DNA of 64,000 nt from Sphingobium baderi (GTDB lineage Bacteria; Pseudomonadota; Alphaproteobacteria; Sphingomonadales; Sphingomonadaceae): positions 3,676,501 to 3,740,500 of the forward strand of contig NZ_CP013264.1 in the NCBI RefSeq assembly GCF_001456115.1. The letters are read 5' to 3'. The position numbers and the translations under genes were made by a program. Positions 7,120 through 16,552 of the stretch are shown here, piece by piece (position 1 is the first letter of the stretch; every line of letters starts with the position of its first letter). The notes beneath the pieces are model-generated. The model was not told where the DNA came from. It was given only the letters and a program-made list of their open reading frames with translations, and ran no database searches.

Positions 7120-8010
7120 GAGGATGTCGTGCATGGCGATGAGATCCGTCTGTTCGACTTCATGATCGATCGTTTCGATCTGGTCCAACTGCCGGTGCTG
7201 CCCCTGCCCGGCAAGGGCGGATGGCTAGGCCGCGCCGTCACCAATCATTATTGCGACGAATTTGCGGAGAGCCATTCCAAATTCCTGACCATACGGGAAG
7301 CATTGGGCGCCGCCATTCCGTCTGCCGGGGTCGCTTGCGCCTTCGAAAGGCGGATGCTGGGTCGGCTGGCCCACGACAGGCACGAGGGCCCCTTCGATCC
7401 TGCGTCCCTGACCGAAGATTATGAAGCCGGTCTCCGCATCGGCGAAATGGGCGGTCGAGGCATATTCGTGCGTATGCGCGATGGGAAAGGCGACCTGGTC
7501 GCCACTCGCGAATATTTCCCAGACACGCTGGATGCCGCCATCAGGCAGAAGGCGCGCTGGATCATCGGCATATCCCTTGCGGGATGGGATCGACTGGGGT
7601 GGCATGGCGGCGTATCCGAATGGTGGATGCGTATCCGCGATCGGCGGGCCGCGTTTGCCGCGCTCGTACTATTCGCGGCATACCTGTCCTTTTTGCTGTG
7701 GGGCATGTTGCTGCTCGTCGAATTTTTTTCTGCCTATACACTGCCGCCCTATCCTGAAGCGATCCGGACGTTATTGCTTTTGAACGCGGGCATCATGATC
7801 TGGCGCGCGTTGCTGCGCGCATTATTTGCGGGGCATAGCTATGGCTGGCACCATGGGATCGCCTCAATCCCGCGCATATTCGTCGCCAATCTGATTGCCA
7901 TCATGGCGGCCCGCCGCGCCATTTTCCTTTATGTCGGCTCGCTGCTTGGCAGACCGCTGGCATGGGACAAGACCGAGCACCGTTTCCCCGAATTACGGGC
8001 GCAGGAATGA
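7120..8010 (+). pseudogene. nfrB: 3' remnant of an NfrB-type glycosyltransferase gene
   Basis: From about 7120 the frame reads EDVVHGDEIRLFDF, which in NfrB and related family 2 glycosyltransferases is a mid-protein motif (the DVVHPDEL region). After it come VPSAGVA-like, SLTEDYEAGLR, REYFP and RQKARWIIGISLAGWDRLGW segments and three or four C-terminal membrane segments. The N-terminal half of the catalytic domain with the nucleotide-sugar site is missing. Homology stops at the low-GC boundary, so the gene was cut by the neighbouring island. A GTG at 7129 could start a truncated 293-residue protein, unlikely to be an active transferase. In E. coli, NfrB works with NfrA and both are needed for phage N4 adsorption. 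The stop overlaps the next gene as ATGA. Confidence 0.8.
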
Positions 8011-9041
8011 CTGTCACAACCAGCGGGCGTCCCCTTCGCTTTTTCGCGTTGTTGATCCTGGGATGGGTTGCATTTCGCGCTGCCGTCATATGGATGGATG
8101 AACCAAACTCCCTGGCGCGCCCTCTGATGCGCCTTGCTCCCATGCCCGTTCCGTCATTCGCGATGGAGACTCCCACGGTCTCCACGCCAGGACCAGGAGC
8201 CAGGAAGGGAAAAGAACATGACGCCTTTCGCCCTGAAAGGCAGGCCCGGCATCATCACCCGCATCAGATCAGCAGAGACATCCCCCTCCATCTTGCCGGG
8301 TTCAGCCCCCCTTCCGATGAGGCCGCGCCATCCGGGAACTATGGCTCGCCCGTCCTGGTGATCCCCGCGCCGGAACCTCATTCCTCCCCCTACCGCCCCT
8401 CCACCGACCGTTGGCGGGCGAGCGCATGGTTGTTCTGGAGAGATGGCGGCAATGTCCCGCATGCGCTTTCTCCTGGTCGGTTGGGCGCTTCCCAGGCGGG
8501 GATACGGATCGACTTCCTTCTCGCGCCATCCATGGAAAGACGAGCCACTGCATATGGACGGATAAGCGGCGCGCTCGACCACCCGATTGCAACGGAGGCG
8601 GCGCTGGGCATTTCCTTGCAGCCTGTGCCCGGCATTCCGGTGAGCATTGGGATAGAGCGTCGCATAGCGTTGGGCGAAGGAGGAAGAAACGCCAATGCCG
8701 CCCTGATCGTGGGTGGCTTTGGCCCGACCGTCCTGTTCGATGGCGTCGAGGCCGAAGGTTACACCCAAATGGGCATGGTAGGATTACGTGGCCGCGACCT
8801 ATTCGCCGACGGTAAGCTGTCGCTCCTTTCAAGAATCGGCAAATCCTCTTTCCGCATCGGCGGCAGCCTGTCGGGCGGAGCGCAGCCCGATCTGGAGCGT
8901 TTGGACATAGGCCCCGAATTGCAATGGCGTCTTCCTCTCCCCGATGCCAATGCCCGCATTGTCATCGAATGGCGTGAACGCATCGCGGGGCGGGCGCGCC
9001 CTCCATCCGGGCTGGCCATGACGCTTGCCACCGATTTTTAA
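8007..9041 (+). CDS. outer-membrane beta-barrel-like protein, NfrA C-terminal type
   Basis: The ATG at 8007 overlaps the nfrB stop (ATGA), so I prefer it to the upstream in-frame start at 7962. The 344-residue protein has an N-terminal hydrophobic signal or anchor (FFALLILGWVAFRAAVIW), a low-complexity proline-rich region to about residue 140, and a C-terminal half rich in alternating beta strands ending in F. PVPGIPVSIGIERRIALGEG and FADGKLSLLSR resemble the C-terminal domain of NfrA-like proteins. By context it is the exopolysaccharide or adsorption partner of the nfrB product. With nfrB cut, its expression and use are doubtful. Confidence 0.6.
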   Translation: MTVTTSGRPLRFFALLILGWVAFRAAVIWMDEPNSLARPLMRLAPMPVPSFAMETPTVSTPGPGARKGKEHDAFRPERQARHHHPHQISRDIPLHLAGFSPPSDEAAPSGNYGSPVLVIPAPEPHSSPYRPSTDRWRASAWLFWRDGGNVPHALSPGRLGASQAGIRIDFLLAPSMERRATAYGRISGALDHPIATEAALGISLQPVPGIPVSIGIERRIALGEGGRNANAALIVGGFGPTVLFDGVEAEGYTQMGMVGLRGRDLFADGKLSLLSRIGKSSFRIGGSLSGGAQPDLERLDIGPELQWRLPLPDANARIVIEWRERIAGRARPPSGLAMTLATDF

Positions 9042-9098
9042 CCGATCGGGCATTGCACGACTTTATATCCGGATGCTTTGGCACTAACCCAGAGAGAC

Positions 9099-10013
9099 AT
9101 GGATCTTTACCTGCCCATCGCCAATCTGTCGGTGAACGCCCTCGTCATCATCGGGCTGGGCGGGGTCGTCGGCCTGCTGTCCGGAATGTTCGGCGTAGGC
9201 GGCGGGTTTCTGACGACGCCGCTGCTCATCTTCTATGGCATTCCTCCCACGGTCGCGGCCGCGTCGGCCGCATCGCAGGTGACAGGCGCCAGCGTTTCGG
9301 GCGTTGTCACGCATATGGAGCGCGGCACCGTCGATTTTCGCATGGGCGGCGTATTGATTGCCGGCGGCGTGATCGGCGCGGGGATCGGCGTCCTGTTGTT
9401 CAGGTTGCTCCAGTCCCTCGGGCAAATCGATACGGTTATCGCCATTCTTTACGTGCTGATGCTGGGCGGCATCGGGACGCTGATGGCCAAGGAATCGATC
9501 CAAGCCCTGATTGCGTTCAAGTCCGGCAAGCGCCTCCCGGCGCGCAAACGCCGTCATCACCCCCTCGTCGCGGCATTGCCGATGCGCTGGCGCTTCTATC
9601 GCTCGGGGCTTTATATTTCCCCGCTCGCGCCGCTGCTTCTGGGCATGGCGACGGGCATTCTTACCATGCTGCTAGGCGTGGGCGGCGGGTTCATCCTCGT
9701 GCCCGCAATGCTGTATCTGTTGGGCATGAACACACAGTCGGTGGTGGGCACTTCCCTTTTCCAAATCCTCTTCGTCACCATGGCGACCACGATGATGCAT
9801 GCCATGACGACAAAGGCGGTGGATCTGGTTCTCGCCCTGCTGCTCCTTATCGGCAGCGTGACGGGCGCGCAGGTGGGAACGCGCCTTTCGATGACAATCC
9901 GCCCGGAATATCTTCGCATCCTGCTGGCTGCAATCGTTCTGCTCGTCGCGGCGCGCATGGCGTTGGGCCTGGGGTGGCGGCCAGACGAAATCTATACGAT
10001 CGAGGTCCGATGA
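9099..10013 (+). CDS. sulfite exporter TauE/SafE family membrane protein
   Basis: The 304-residue protein has about eight hydrophobic segments in two repeats. Each repeat carries the family's glycine motif: GLLSGMFGVGGGFLTTPLL near residue 25 and GMATGILTMLLGVGGGFILV near 190. A cytoplasmic basic loop (GKRLPARKRRHH) lies between them. Family members export sulfite, sulfoacetate or related anions. ATG 9099 was taken over an upstream in-frame ATG (9078) because AGAGAG lies just before it. The stop overlaps the next gene as ATGA. The pairing with a TIGR02186 protein is frequent in alphaproteobacteria. Substrate unknown. Confidence 0.88.
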   Translation: MDLYLPIANLSVNALVIIGLGGVVGLLSGMFGVGGGFLTTPLLIFYGIPPTVAAASAASQVTGASVSGVVTHMERGTVDFRMGGVLIAGGVIGAGIGVLLFRLLQSLGQIDTVIAILYVLMLGGIGTLMAKESIQALIAFKSGKRLPARKRRHHPLVAALPMRWRFYRSGLYISPLAPLLLGMATGILTMLLGVGGGFILVPAMLYLLGMNTQSVVGTSLFQILFVTMATTMMHAMTTKAVDLVLALLLLIGSVTGAQVGTRLSMTIRPEYLRILLAAIVLLVAARMALGLGWRPDEIYTIEVR

Positions 10014-10777
10014 AGCGCGCCTTCATCCCTTCCCTGCTCGCTCCCGCTCTCATCCTGTTGCTGGGCGCCGCCGATGAGCCTGAGTTGGTGCCCGACGTGT
10101 CGCAACGCACCGTCGAAATCCAATATAGCTTCACCGGCGCGAATCTGCTGCTGTTCGGCGCGATCGTCTATCCCGACGGGCGACGACCCAAAAAGCCGGC
10201 CGACATCGTCGTGATCCTCAAAGGCCCTGACCAATCCATCATAATGCGCGAGAAGGAGAAGGTCGCGGGCATCTGGGTCAATGCAGACCGCGCGCGCTTC
10301 CGCTCCGCGCCCAGCTTCTATGCTATGGCATCGTCCCGGCCGATCAGGCAAATCGTCGATGACAGGACCGCCGCCATTTACGAATTGGGCGTCGACAAGT
10401 TGCAGTTGTCGCCATCATCGCTAAACGACAGCGCCGCACTTGCACGGTTTCAGACGGGCCTGGTGGATCTGCGCCGACGTGTAGGTCTTTATGTCGAGAA
10501 GCCCGGCACCATCGAAATCACCGACGGCGTGCTGTATCGGGCGCGTCTGCCATTGTCGGCAAGGGTCACGGTGGGAGACTATACGGCGGAAACTTTCCTG
10601 GTGCAGGACGGCCGCGTCGTGGCGGCGGCGGTAAGGGACATTACTGTCCGCAAATCGGGCTTTGAGCAGTTCATGGCCATGGCGGCGGAACACTGGTCTT
10701 TCTTCTATGGGTTGACCGCGATCCTGCTCGCCGTTGGCATGGGGTGGACCGCCGGAGCCATTGCGCGGCGGCTGTGA
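10010..10777 (+). CDS. TIGR02186 family membrane protein
   Basis: The 255-residue product has a signal peptide (SLLAPALILLLGAADEP), a periplasmic domain of beta character (VEIQYSFTGANLLLFGAI, then DIVVILKGPDQ) and one C-terminal membrane span (FFYGLTAILLAVGMGWTAG). This is the layout of TIGR02186 / Alph_Pro_TM proteins, which are almost confined to alphaproteobacteria and usually sit beside a TauE/SafE exporter, as here. The start overlaps the exporter stop, and the stop overlaps the next GTG. A role as periplasmic partner of the exporter is inferred from that linkage only. Confidence 0.85.
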   Translation: MKRAFIPSLLAPALILLLGAADEPELVPDVSQRTVEIQYSFTGANLLLFGAIVYPDGRRPKKPADIVVILKGPDQSIIMREKEKVAGIWVNADRARFRSAPSFYAMASSRPIRQIVDDRTAAIYELGVDKLQLSPSSLNDSAALARFQTGLVDLRRRVGLYVEKPGTIEITDGVLYRARLPLSARVTVGDYTAETFLVQDGRVVAAAVRDITVRKSGFEQFMAMAAEHWSFFYGLTAILLAVGMGWTAGAIARRL

Positions 10778-11670
10778 GGGACGGGGTGTCGGGACAGGCG
10801 CTTTTCTGCAAAAGGCTGGGCATTATCGGAGCGGGACGCGCCGGTCAGGCCTTCGCCTTGGGGCTGGCGCCCTTTTCCCAAGGAACGCCACTGCTCTACA
10901 ATCGGTCCGAGGCCCGACGGCGGGAGGTGCTCGACCGTTTACCCGATATCGCGCCTGCGGAGCATCTGAAAGAGGTCGCGGAAAAATGCGACACCATCGT
11001 TCTGGCTGTTTCCGATGATGCGATAGCGGTCGTGGTGGAAAGCCTGTCGCGCGAAACCATGAAGCATCGCCCATTCCTCTTTCACCTGAGCGGGAGAAGT
11101 GGGGCCGCCGCGCTGGAAATGTTGCGCGAAGCGGGCGCGCTGACTGCCGCCATCCACCCGGTGATGACCTTCACCGGCGATCCGGCCCATGAAGTGAAGC
11201 GCATGGTGGGCGCACCCTTTGGCGTGACGGGGAGTTCCGCCGAGACTACCGAACGCGCCATGGCGGTGGTGGGATGGCTGCGGGGCAAGGGATTCATTAT
11301 CGCAGAAGAAAAACGGTCGCTCTATCATGGCGCGCTGAGCCATGCGGCAAACCATCTGGTGACACTGATGGCCGGAGCGGCCCGCGCCCTGGAAGAAGCC
11401 GGGGTGGACGATCCGGGCAAAGTGCTGGGACCGCTGGTCCGCGCCGCCATGGAGAATAGTCTGACCAGCGGGTTCGCAGCCTTGTCCGGGCCTTTGCTCC
11501 GCGGGGACCGGGGAACCATCGGCGATCATCTGGCCGCCTTTGACCGATATTGCCCGGATGTGTTGCCGGACTATCAGGCCATGGCGCTGGCAACGCTGCG
11601 GGAGATGGAGCGGCATGGCATGGGACAGGCCGATGCCATGCCGGATCTCCGGCAATTGCTGGAAAGCTGA
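10774..11670 (+). CDS. Rossmann-like / DUF2520 oxidoreductase
   Basis: The 298-residue protein begins with a dinucleotide-binding fold (LGIIGAGRAGQAFALGL), followed by CDTIVLAVSDDAI and FHLSGRSGAAALEMLREAGA. The second half is the helical DUF2520 domain (LYHGALSHAANHLVTLMAGAA). The fold is that of NADP-linked 3-hydroxyacid and F420-NADP reductases; the substrate is unknown. GTG 10774 overlaps the previous stop (GTGA) and I take it as the start; a frame from 10744 adds ten residues inside the upstream gene. It converges on mmsB with a 6-base gap. Confidence 0.8.
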   Translation: MRDGVSGQALFCKRLGIIGAGRAGQAFALGLAPFSQGTPLLYNRSEARRREVLDRLPDIAPAEHLKEVAEKCDTIVLAVSDDAIAVVVESLSRETMKHRPFLFHLSGRSGAAALEMLREAGALTAAIHPVMTFTGDPAHEVKRMVGAPFGVTGSSAETTERAMAVVGWLRGKGFIIAEEKRSLYHGALSHAANHLVTLMAGAARALEEAGVDDPGKVLGPLVRAAMENSLTSGFAALSGPLLRGDRGTIGDHLAAFDRYCPDVLPDYQAMALATLREMERHGMGQADAMPDLRQLLES

Positions 11671-11676
11671 CGGAGC

Positions 11677-12561
11677 TTATTTACCGTCCAGCATTTCAAT
11701 CATGATGGAGAAGTCGCGGGTCGCCTTCCCCTGGTTTGCGAGCATCTGATAGAGCGCTTCGGCGGCATTGCCCATGGGAACGCTGGCGTTGACGGAGGCG
11801 GCCGCTTCGATCGCCAGCTTCAGGTCCTTGAGCATCAGGCCGACCGCGAAACCGCCCTGATAATCATTGTCCGACGGGCTTTGCGGGCCAACGCCGGGAA
11901 CGGGGCAATAGCTGGTCATGGACCAGCTCTGGCCGGACGAGACGCTGGAGATGTCGTAAAAGGTCTGCGGATCGAGGCCCAGCTTCTGCGCCATGGCGAA
12001 GCTTTCGCAGGTCGCAACCATCGTCGCGCCGAGCAGCATGTTGTTGCAGATCTTCGCCCCCTGCCCATTGCCCGCACCACCTGCATGGATGACGGCCTTG
12101 CCCATGGCGGAGAGAATCGGCTTTGCCTTGGCGAAGGCCGCATCGGCGCCGCCGACCATGAAGGTGAGCGTGCCGCCATTGGCGGCCGCGATGCCGCCGG
12201 AGACGGGAGCATCGACCATTTCGAAGCCTTTTGCCGTCGCGGCTTCGATGACGCGGCGAGCGGTGGCAACGTCGATAGTGGAGCAGTCGAGGAACAACGC
12301 CCCCGCCTTGGCCGCGCCGAAGATTTCGCCATTATAGACGCTTTCGACATGCTTGCCCGCAGGAAGCATGGTGACGACGGCATCCGCACCGGTGACGGCT
12401 TCGGCCGCATTGGCGGCGCGGACGGCGCCAGCCGCTTCGGCGCGGGCCAGTGCGTCTTCGGACAAGTCGAAGGCGCGGACGGCATAGCCGTTCTTCAGCA
12501 GATTGGCGGCCATGCCGCCGCCCATGTTGCCGAGGCCGATGAAGGCGATGGTGAGGCTCAT
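11677..12561 (-). CDS. mmsB: 3-hydroxyisobutyrate dehydrogenase
   Basis: This 294-residue protein oxidises 3-hydroxyisobutyrate to methylmalonate semialdehyde in valine breakdown. It has the N-terminal GLGNMGGGMAANL nucleotide site, VSGGIAAANGGTLTFMVGG in the substrate region, the conserved GAGNGQGAKICNNMLL segment with the catalytic Lys, and FAVGLMLKDLKLA in the C-terminal helical domain. Length is normal for the family. AAGGAG precedes the ATG. It is the last gene of the minus-strand group that starts with mmsA, 129 bases after the hydrolase gene. Confidence 0.93.
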   Translation of the reverse strand: MSLTIAFIGLGNMGGGMAANLLKNGYAVRAFDLSEDALARAEAAGAVRAANAAEAVTGADAVVTMLPAGKHVESVYNGEIFGAAKAGALFLDCSTIDVATARRVIEAATAKGFEMVDAPVSGGIAAANGGTLTFMVGGADAAFAKAKPILSAMGKAVIHAGGAGNGQGAKICNNMLLGATMVATCESFAMAQKLGLDPQTFYDISSVSSGQSWSMTSYCPVPGVGPQSPSDNDYQGGFAVGLMLKDLKLAIEAAASVNASVPMGNAAEALYQMLANQGKATRDFSIMIEMLDGK

Positions 12562-12690
12562 GTCAGGCTCCTTCCAACTCTTGACGTCTATATCTCGCGG
12601 AATGCGAATTCATCCATGGCATTGACCCTGTCGGAAACGGGCAGATGGTGCTGGGAGTCCGGGCCGCCATTTCCGCAGGACAGCTTTCCT

Positions 12691-13749
12691 TTACCCCTGA
12701 AGTTCGGGCAAGGGCGTCCATTGCTTTTCCGGCGGCAAGGGCGCGAAGATCGCCTCGATTATCGCATCCGTTACGCCTTCAGGCGTCGCCGGATTCCATT
12801 TGGGCGCATTGTCCTTGTCGAAGATCACCGCGCGCACCCCTTCGACCAGATCGGGACGGCGGATCACATGACAGGCAATGCCATATTCCATCCGCATATT
12901 GTCGGCAAAGTCGGTCTTGGCCGCGCCTTCGGCCAGCTGGCGCAACGCCACCTTGATCGTTTGCGGGGATTTGCTGTCCAGAACGGTCCGCTGCTTCGCC
13001 GCCCATTCGCCGCCATCCGCTTCCAGCGCGGCAAGGATTTCCTCCAGCCGGCCAGATGCGAACAGCCGGTCAATGTCGGGACGCATCGCCTCCAGCTTGG
13101 AAGGCGGCGGCGTTTCGGCATTATCGTCCAATATGGCAAGGAGCTGCTGCGGATCGCCAAGGATGGCATCCTTGACCGTATCCAGCTTGTCCGAGGTCAT
13201 ATAATGCGTGGCAAGTCCAACGGCGCGGCAATCGGCCCCGTCGATCCGCGCGCCGGTGGCCGCGAGCCATGCGCCTGTCCTGCCCGGCAAACGCGGCAGG
13301 AACCAGCCACCACCCACATCGGGAAAGAGGCCGATGCCCGTTTCCGGCATGGCAAAAATAGTCCGTTCCGTCACGACGCGATGCCGCGCGGGGAGAGAAA
13401 GGCCGACGCCGCCGCCCATGACGATCCCGTCAATGAAGGCAACGATCGGCTTTTCATAGACGAACAACAGATGGTTCATCCGATATTCGACGAAGAAGAA
13501 ATGCTCGGCCTCAACGCAATCGCCCTTCGCGCTGTTGGCGATGAGGGCAATGTCGCCGCCCGCGCAAAAGCCGCGCCCTTCGGCATGATCGATCATCACC
13601 GCGACGACCGTGTCATCCTTGCTCCAGGCCAGCAAGGCATCGTTGATGGCTCCGCACATTTCCGGCGTCAGGGCGTGGAGCGCCTTGGGCCGGTTGAGCC
13701 GGATGCGGCCGACGCCATTTTCGATGAAGGTCAGAACTTGGTCAGTCAT
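12691..13749 (-). CDS. 3-hydroxyisobutyryl-CoA hydrolase
   Basis: This 352-residue crotonase-fold enzyme belongs to the ECH_2/HIBCH type rather than the short hydratases. It has RIRLNRPKALHALT, GFCAGGDI in the oxyanion loop, EYRMNHLLFVYEKPIVAFIDG with MGGGVGLS, and FAMPETGIGLFPDVGGGWFL, plus a long C-terminal region (MRMEYGIACHVIRRPDLVEGVRA). It releases CoA from 3-hydroxyisobutyryl-CoA in the valine pathway. I take ATG 13749 because AAGGAGAG lies just upstream; the open frame to 13869 is non-coding in character. The enoyl-CoA hydratase that makes its substrate is not in the cluster. Confidence 0.88.
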   Translation of the reverse strand: MTDQVLTFIENGVGRIRLNRPKALHALTPEMCGAINDALLAWSKDDTVVAVMIDHAEGRGFCAGGDIALIANSAKGDCVEAEHFFFVEYRMNHLLFVYEKPIVAFIDGIVMGGGVGLSLPARHRVVTERTIFAMPETGIGLFPDVGGGWFLPRLPGRTGAWLAATGARIDGADCRAVGLATHYMTSDKLDTVKDAILGDPQQLLAILDDNAETPPPSKLEAMRPDIDRLFASGRLEEILAALEADGGEWAAKQRTVLDSKSPQTIKVALRQLAEGAAKTDFADNMRMEYGIACHVIRRPDLVEGVRAVIFDKDNAPKWNPATPEGVTDAIIEAIFAPLPPEKQWTPLPELQG

Positions 13750-13879
13750 CTTCTCTCCTTGGCGCGGCACATGCCGGAGCGGAGTTGTAATGGGGTTGGC
13801 TGCGCGTTTTCTTCGTTCCAGCTTCGAACCGGACAGCGAACCGCCCAGCCCCTGAGCGCCCTTCCCCAAAAGTTAGCGA

Positions 13880-15022
13880 TTACTGCCGCAACATATCGCG
13901 GGCAACGATCATCCGCATGACCTGATTGGTGCCTTCCAGGATCGAATGCACGCGCAGATCGCGCCAGAAACGCTCGATCGGATAGTCCATCAGATAGCCG
14001 TAGCCGCCATGCAGCTGCAGCGCGCGATCAACCACGGACGAACCTGTATCGGTGGCAAGACGCTTGGCCATGGCGGCAAAACGGGTCTTGTCAGGCGCAT
14101 TCTCCGTTACCTTGACCGCTGCGGCATACAGCAGGGTGCGGGCAGCCTGAAGCTCCGTTTCCATGTCCGCCAGCGTGAACTGGGTATTCTGGAAATCGGC
14201 GATGGACTGGCCAAATTGTTTGCGGTCTTTTGTGTAGCTAACCGCTTCGTCGATGCAGCGTTGTGCGCCCCCGAGCGAACAGGCGCCGATATTGAGGCGC
14301 CCCCCGTCAAGACCCATCATGGCGATGCGGAAGCCTTCCCCTTCGCCCCCGACCAGATTTTCGACCGGCACGCGAACCGCGTCAAAATTGACCTGCGCGG
14401 TAGGTTGAGAATGCCAGCCCAGCTTGCGTTCCTGCGCGCCGAAGCTGACGCCTTCCATATCCTTTTCGATGACGAGGCAGCTGATGCCCTTGGCGCCGTC
14501 ATCGCCGGTGCGGACCATGGTGACATAAAGTTCGTTCTCTCCACCGCCGGAGATGAACTGCTTGGAGCCGGTGACGACATAATGGTCGCCATCGCGAACC
14601 GCCCGGGCCTTGAGGGCCGCAGCGTCCGAACCGGACCCTGCCTCGGTCAGGCAGTAACTGCCCATCCGTTCCATCGGCACCATGGAAGGCAGATATTTAT
14701 CCTTGACCGCCTGACTACCGAAGCGGTCGATCATCCAGGCGGCCATATTATGAATGGACATGAAGGCGCTGGTCGACGGACAACCATAGGCCATCGCCTC
14801 CATGATGATGGCCGATTCAAGACGGCCAAGGCCGATGCCCCCCGACGCTTCGGAAACATAGATGCCGCCAAAGCCCAGTTCCGCCGCCGCCCGGATCGTG
14901 TCGCGGGGGAAAATATGCTTTTCGTCCCACTCCGCCGCATGGGGCGTAATCGCGTCGGCGGTGAACCGGCGCGCGAGATCCTGGATCTCGCGCTGGTCGT
15001 CGGTGAGATCGAACTGAGTCAC
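13880..15022 (-). CDS. acyl-CoA dehydrogenase, probably isobutyryl-CoA dehydrogenase
   Basis: The 380-residue flavoenzyme has the full acyl-CoA dehydrogenase pattern: YCLTEAGSGSDAAALKARA near residue 130, KQFISGGGENELYVTM, the VGGEGEGFRIAMMGLDGGR loop, ADMETELQAARTLLY, and the C-terminal LHGGYGYLMDYPIERFWRDLR and ILEGTNQVMRMI. E in ILEGTNQ is at the usual place of the catalytic base. Position between mmsA and the hydrolase points to isobutyryl-CoA as substrate, making methacrylyl-CoA. The start is a GTG at 15022 with AGGGG before it. It follows mmsA after 13 bases. Confidence 0.9.
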   Translation of the reverse strand: MTQFDLTDDQREIQDLARRFTADAITPHAAEWDEKHIFPRDTIRAAAELGFGGIYVSEASGGIGLGRLESAIIMEAMAYGCPSTSAFMSIHNMAAWMIDRFGSQAVKDKYLPSMVPMERMGSYCLTEAGSGSDAAALKARAVRDGDHYVVTGSKQFISGGGENELYVTMVRTGDDGAKGISCLVIEKDMEGVSFGAQERKLGWHSQPTAQVNFDAVRVPVENLVGGEGEGFRIAMMGLDGGRLNIGACSLGGAQRCIDEAVSYTKDRKQFGQSIADFQNTQFTLADMETELQAARTLLYAAAVKVTENAPDKTRFAAMAKRLATDTGSSVVDRALQLHGGYGYLMDYPIERFWRDLRVHSILEGTNQVMRMIVARDMLRQ

Positions 15023-15035
15023 GATACCCCTGCCC

Positions 15036-16532
15036 TCAACCCATGGTCGGGATGACGAAGGCGCTATCGCCGCTTTCGCCGCCGTCGGGCCAGCGCTGAG
15101 TGACGGTCTTCACCTTGGTCCAGAACTTGACGCCTTCCATGCCATGCTGGTTAGTATCGCCAAAGGCAGACCGCTTCCAGCCACCGAAGGTGTGATAGGC
15201 GACCGGCACCGGGATCGGCACGTTGATGCCGACCATGCCGACTTCGACCCGTGCGGCAAATTCGCGTGCGGCATGGCCGTTACGGGTGAAGAGAGCGACG
15301 CCGTTGCCATATTGGTGCTTGCTGGGAAGCGCGAGCGCCTCTTCGAAATTGTCGGCGCGGACCATCTGGAGCACGGGGCCGAAAATTTCTTCCTTATATG
15401 CCTGCATGTCGGGCGTCACATGGTCGAACAGCGTCGGGCCGACGAAGAAGCCCTTCTCATGCCCCTGCAGCGTGAAGCCGCGGCCGTCGACGACCAGTTC
15501 CGCGCCTTCATCGACGCCAGTCTGAATCCACTGCTCGATCTTCGCCTTATGCTGGGCTGAAACGACGGGGCCGTAATGCGCTTCCGCATCGGTGGAGACG
15601 CCGACGCGCAGCGCCGCGATCGCAGGAATCAGTTTCTCGCGCAGGGCAATAGCGGTCTTTTCGCCCACCGGCACGACGACCGGCAACGCCATGCAGCGTT
15701 CACCCGCCGAACCGAAAGCCGCGCCGCACAGATCGTTGACCACCTGGTCAAGATCGGCATCCGGCATGACGACGCCATGATTCTTCGCGCCGCCCATCGC
15801 CTGAACGCGCTTGCCCGCCGCAACGCCGCGATTGTAAACATAATGGGCGATGTCGGACGAACCGACGAAGCTGACCGCACCGATGCCGGGATGATCGAGG
15901 ATCGCGTCGACCATTTCCTTGTCGCCATGGACGACCTGGAAAATGCCTTCAGGCAGGCCCGCTTCAAGGAAGAGTTCACCCAGACGCACCGGAACGGACG
16001 GATCACGCTCCGAGGGCTTGAGGATGAAGGCGTTGCCGGTCGCGATGGCAACGGCGGACATCCAGAGCGGAATCATCGCCGGAAAATTGAACGGCGTGAT
16101 GCCCACACCGATGCCGATCGGTTGACGGGTGGAAAATACGTCGATGCCGGTGCCAGCGCCCTGCGTGAATTCACCCTTCAGCACATGAGGGATGCCGCAG
16201 GCAAATTCAACCACTTCAAGGCCGCGCTGAATGTCGCCCTTGGCATCAGCGATCACCTTGCCATGTTCGGAACTAAGCAGATGGGCGAGTTCGTCCATAT
16301 GCTGTTCCACCAGATCCTTGAAACGGAACATGACGCGGGCGCGACGCTGCGGATTAACGGCCGCCCATGCGGGCTGCGCCTTTTGCGCGGCTTCCACGAC
16401 GCGATCCAGCAAAGCGGCGTCGCCGAGCGTGACGCGGGCCTGAACGCCGCCATTATTGGGATCGAAGACATCGCCATAGCGCGCGGACGCGGTATCGTGG
16501 GCGAAAGCGAGCTTGTGAGAAATCTCACGCAT
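15036..16532 (-). CDS. mmsA: CoA-acylating methylmalonate-semialdehyde dehydrogenase
   Basis: This 498-residue aldehyde dehydrogenase forms propionyl-CoA from methylmalonate semialdehyde, the last valine-specific step. Seen in it: GVGITPFNFPAMIPLW, LKPSERDPSVPVRLGELF, FVGSSDIAHYVY, the GSAGERCMA segment with the catalytic Cys, and FTRNGHAAREFAARVEVGMVGINVPIPVPVAY near the end (segments broken at natural motif borders). ATG 16532 has AAAGGA 6 bases before it; the longer frame covers the promoter region and is rejected. It is the first gene of the operon and is divergent from a LysR regulator. Confidence 0.94.
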   Translation of the reverse strand: MREISHKLAFAHDTASARYGDVFDPNNGGVQARVTLGDAALLDRVVEAAQKAQPAWAAVNPQRRARVMFRFKDLVEQHMDELAHLLSSEHGKVIADAKGDIQRGLEVVEFACGIPHVLKGEFTQGAGTGIDVFSTRQPIGIGVGITPFNFPAMIPLWMSAVAIATGNAFILKPSERDPSVPVRLGELFLEAGLPEGIFQVVHGDKEMVDAILDHPGIGAVSFVGSSDIAHYVYNRGVAAGKRVQAMGGAKNHGVVMPDADLDQVVNDLCGAAFGSAGERCMALPVVVPVGEKTAIALREKLIPAIAALRVGVSTDAEAHYGPVVSAQHKAKIEQWIQTGVDEGAELVVDGRGFTLQGHEKGFFVGPTLFDHVTPDMQAYKEEIFGPVLQMVRADNFEEALALPSKHQYGNGVALFTRNGHAAREFAARVEVGMVGINVPIPVPVAYHTFGGWKRSAFGDTNQHGMEGVKFWTKVKTVTQRWPDGGESGDSAFVIPTMG

Positions 16533-16552
16533 GGACGGTCCTTTCCGTAAGG

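Noticed and set aside
11881..13920. 679-codon plus-strand frame across mmsB and the hydrolase gene
   Set aside because: It spans two well-supported minus-strand genes and their intergenic gap, with a translation lacking any recognisable domain.
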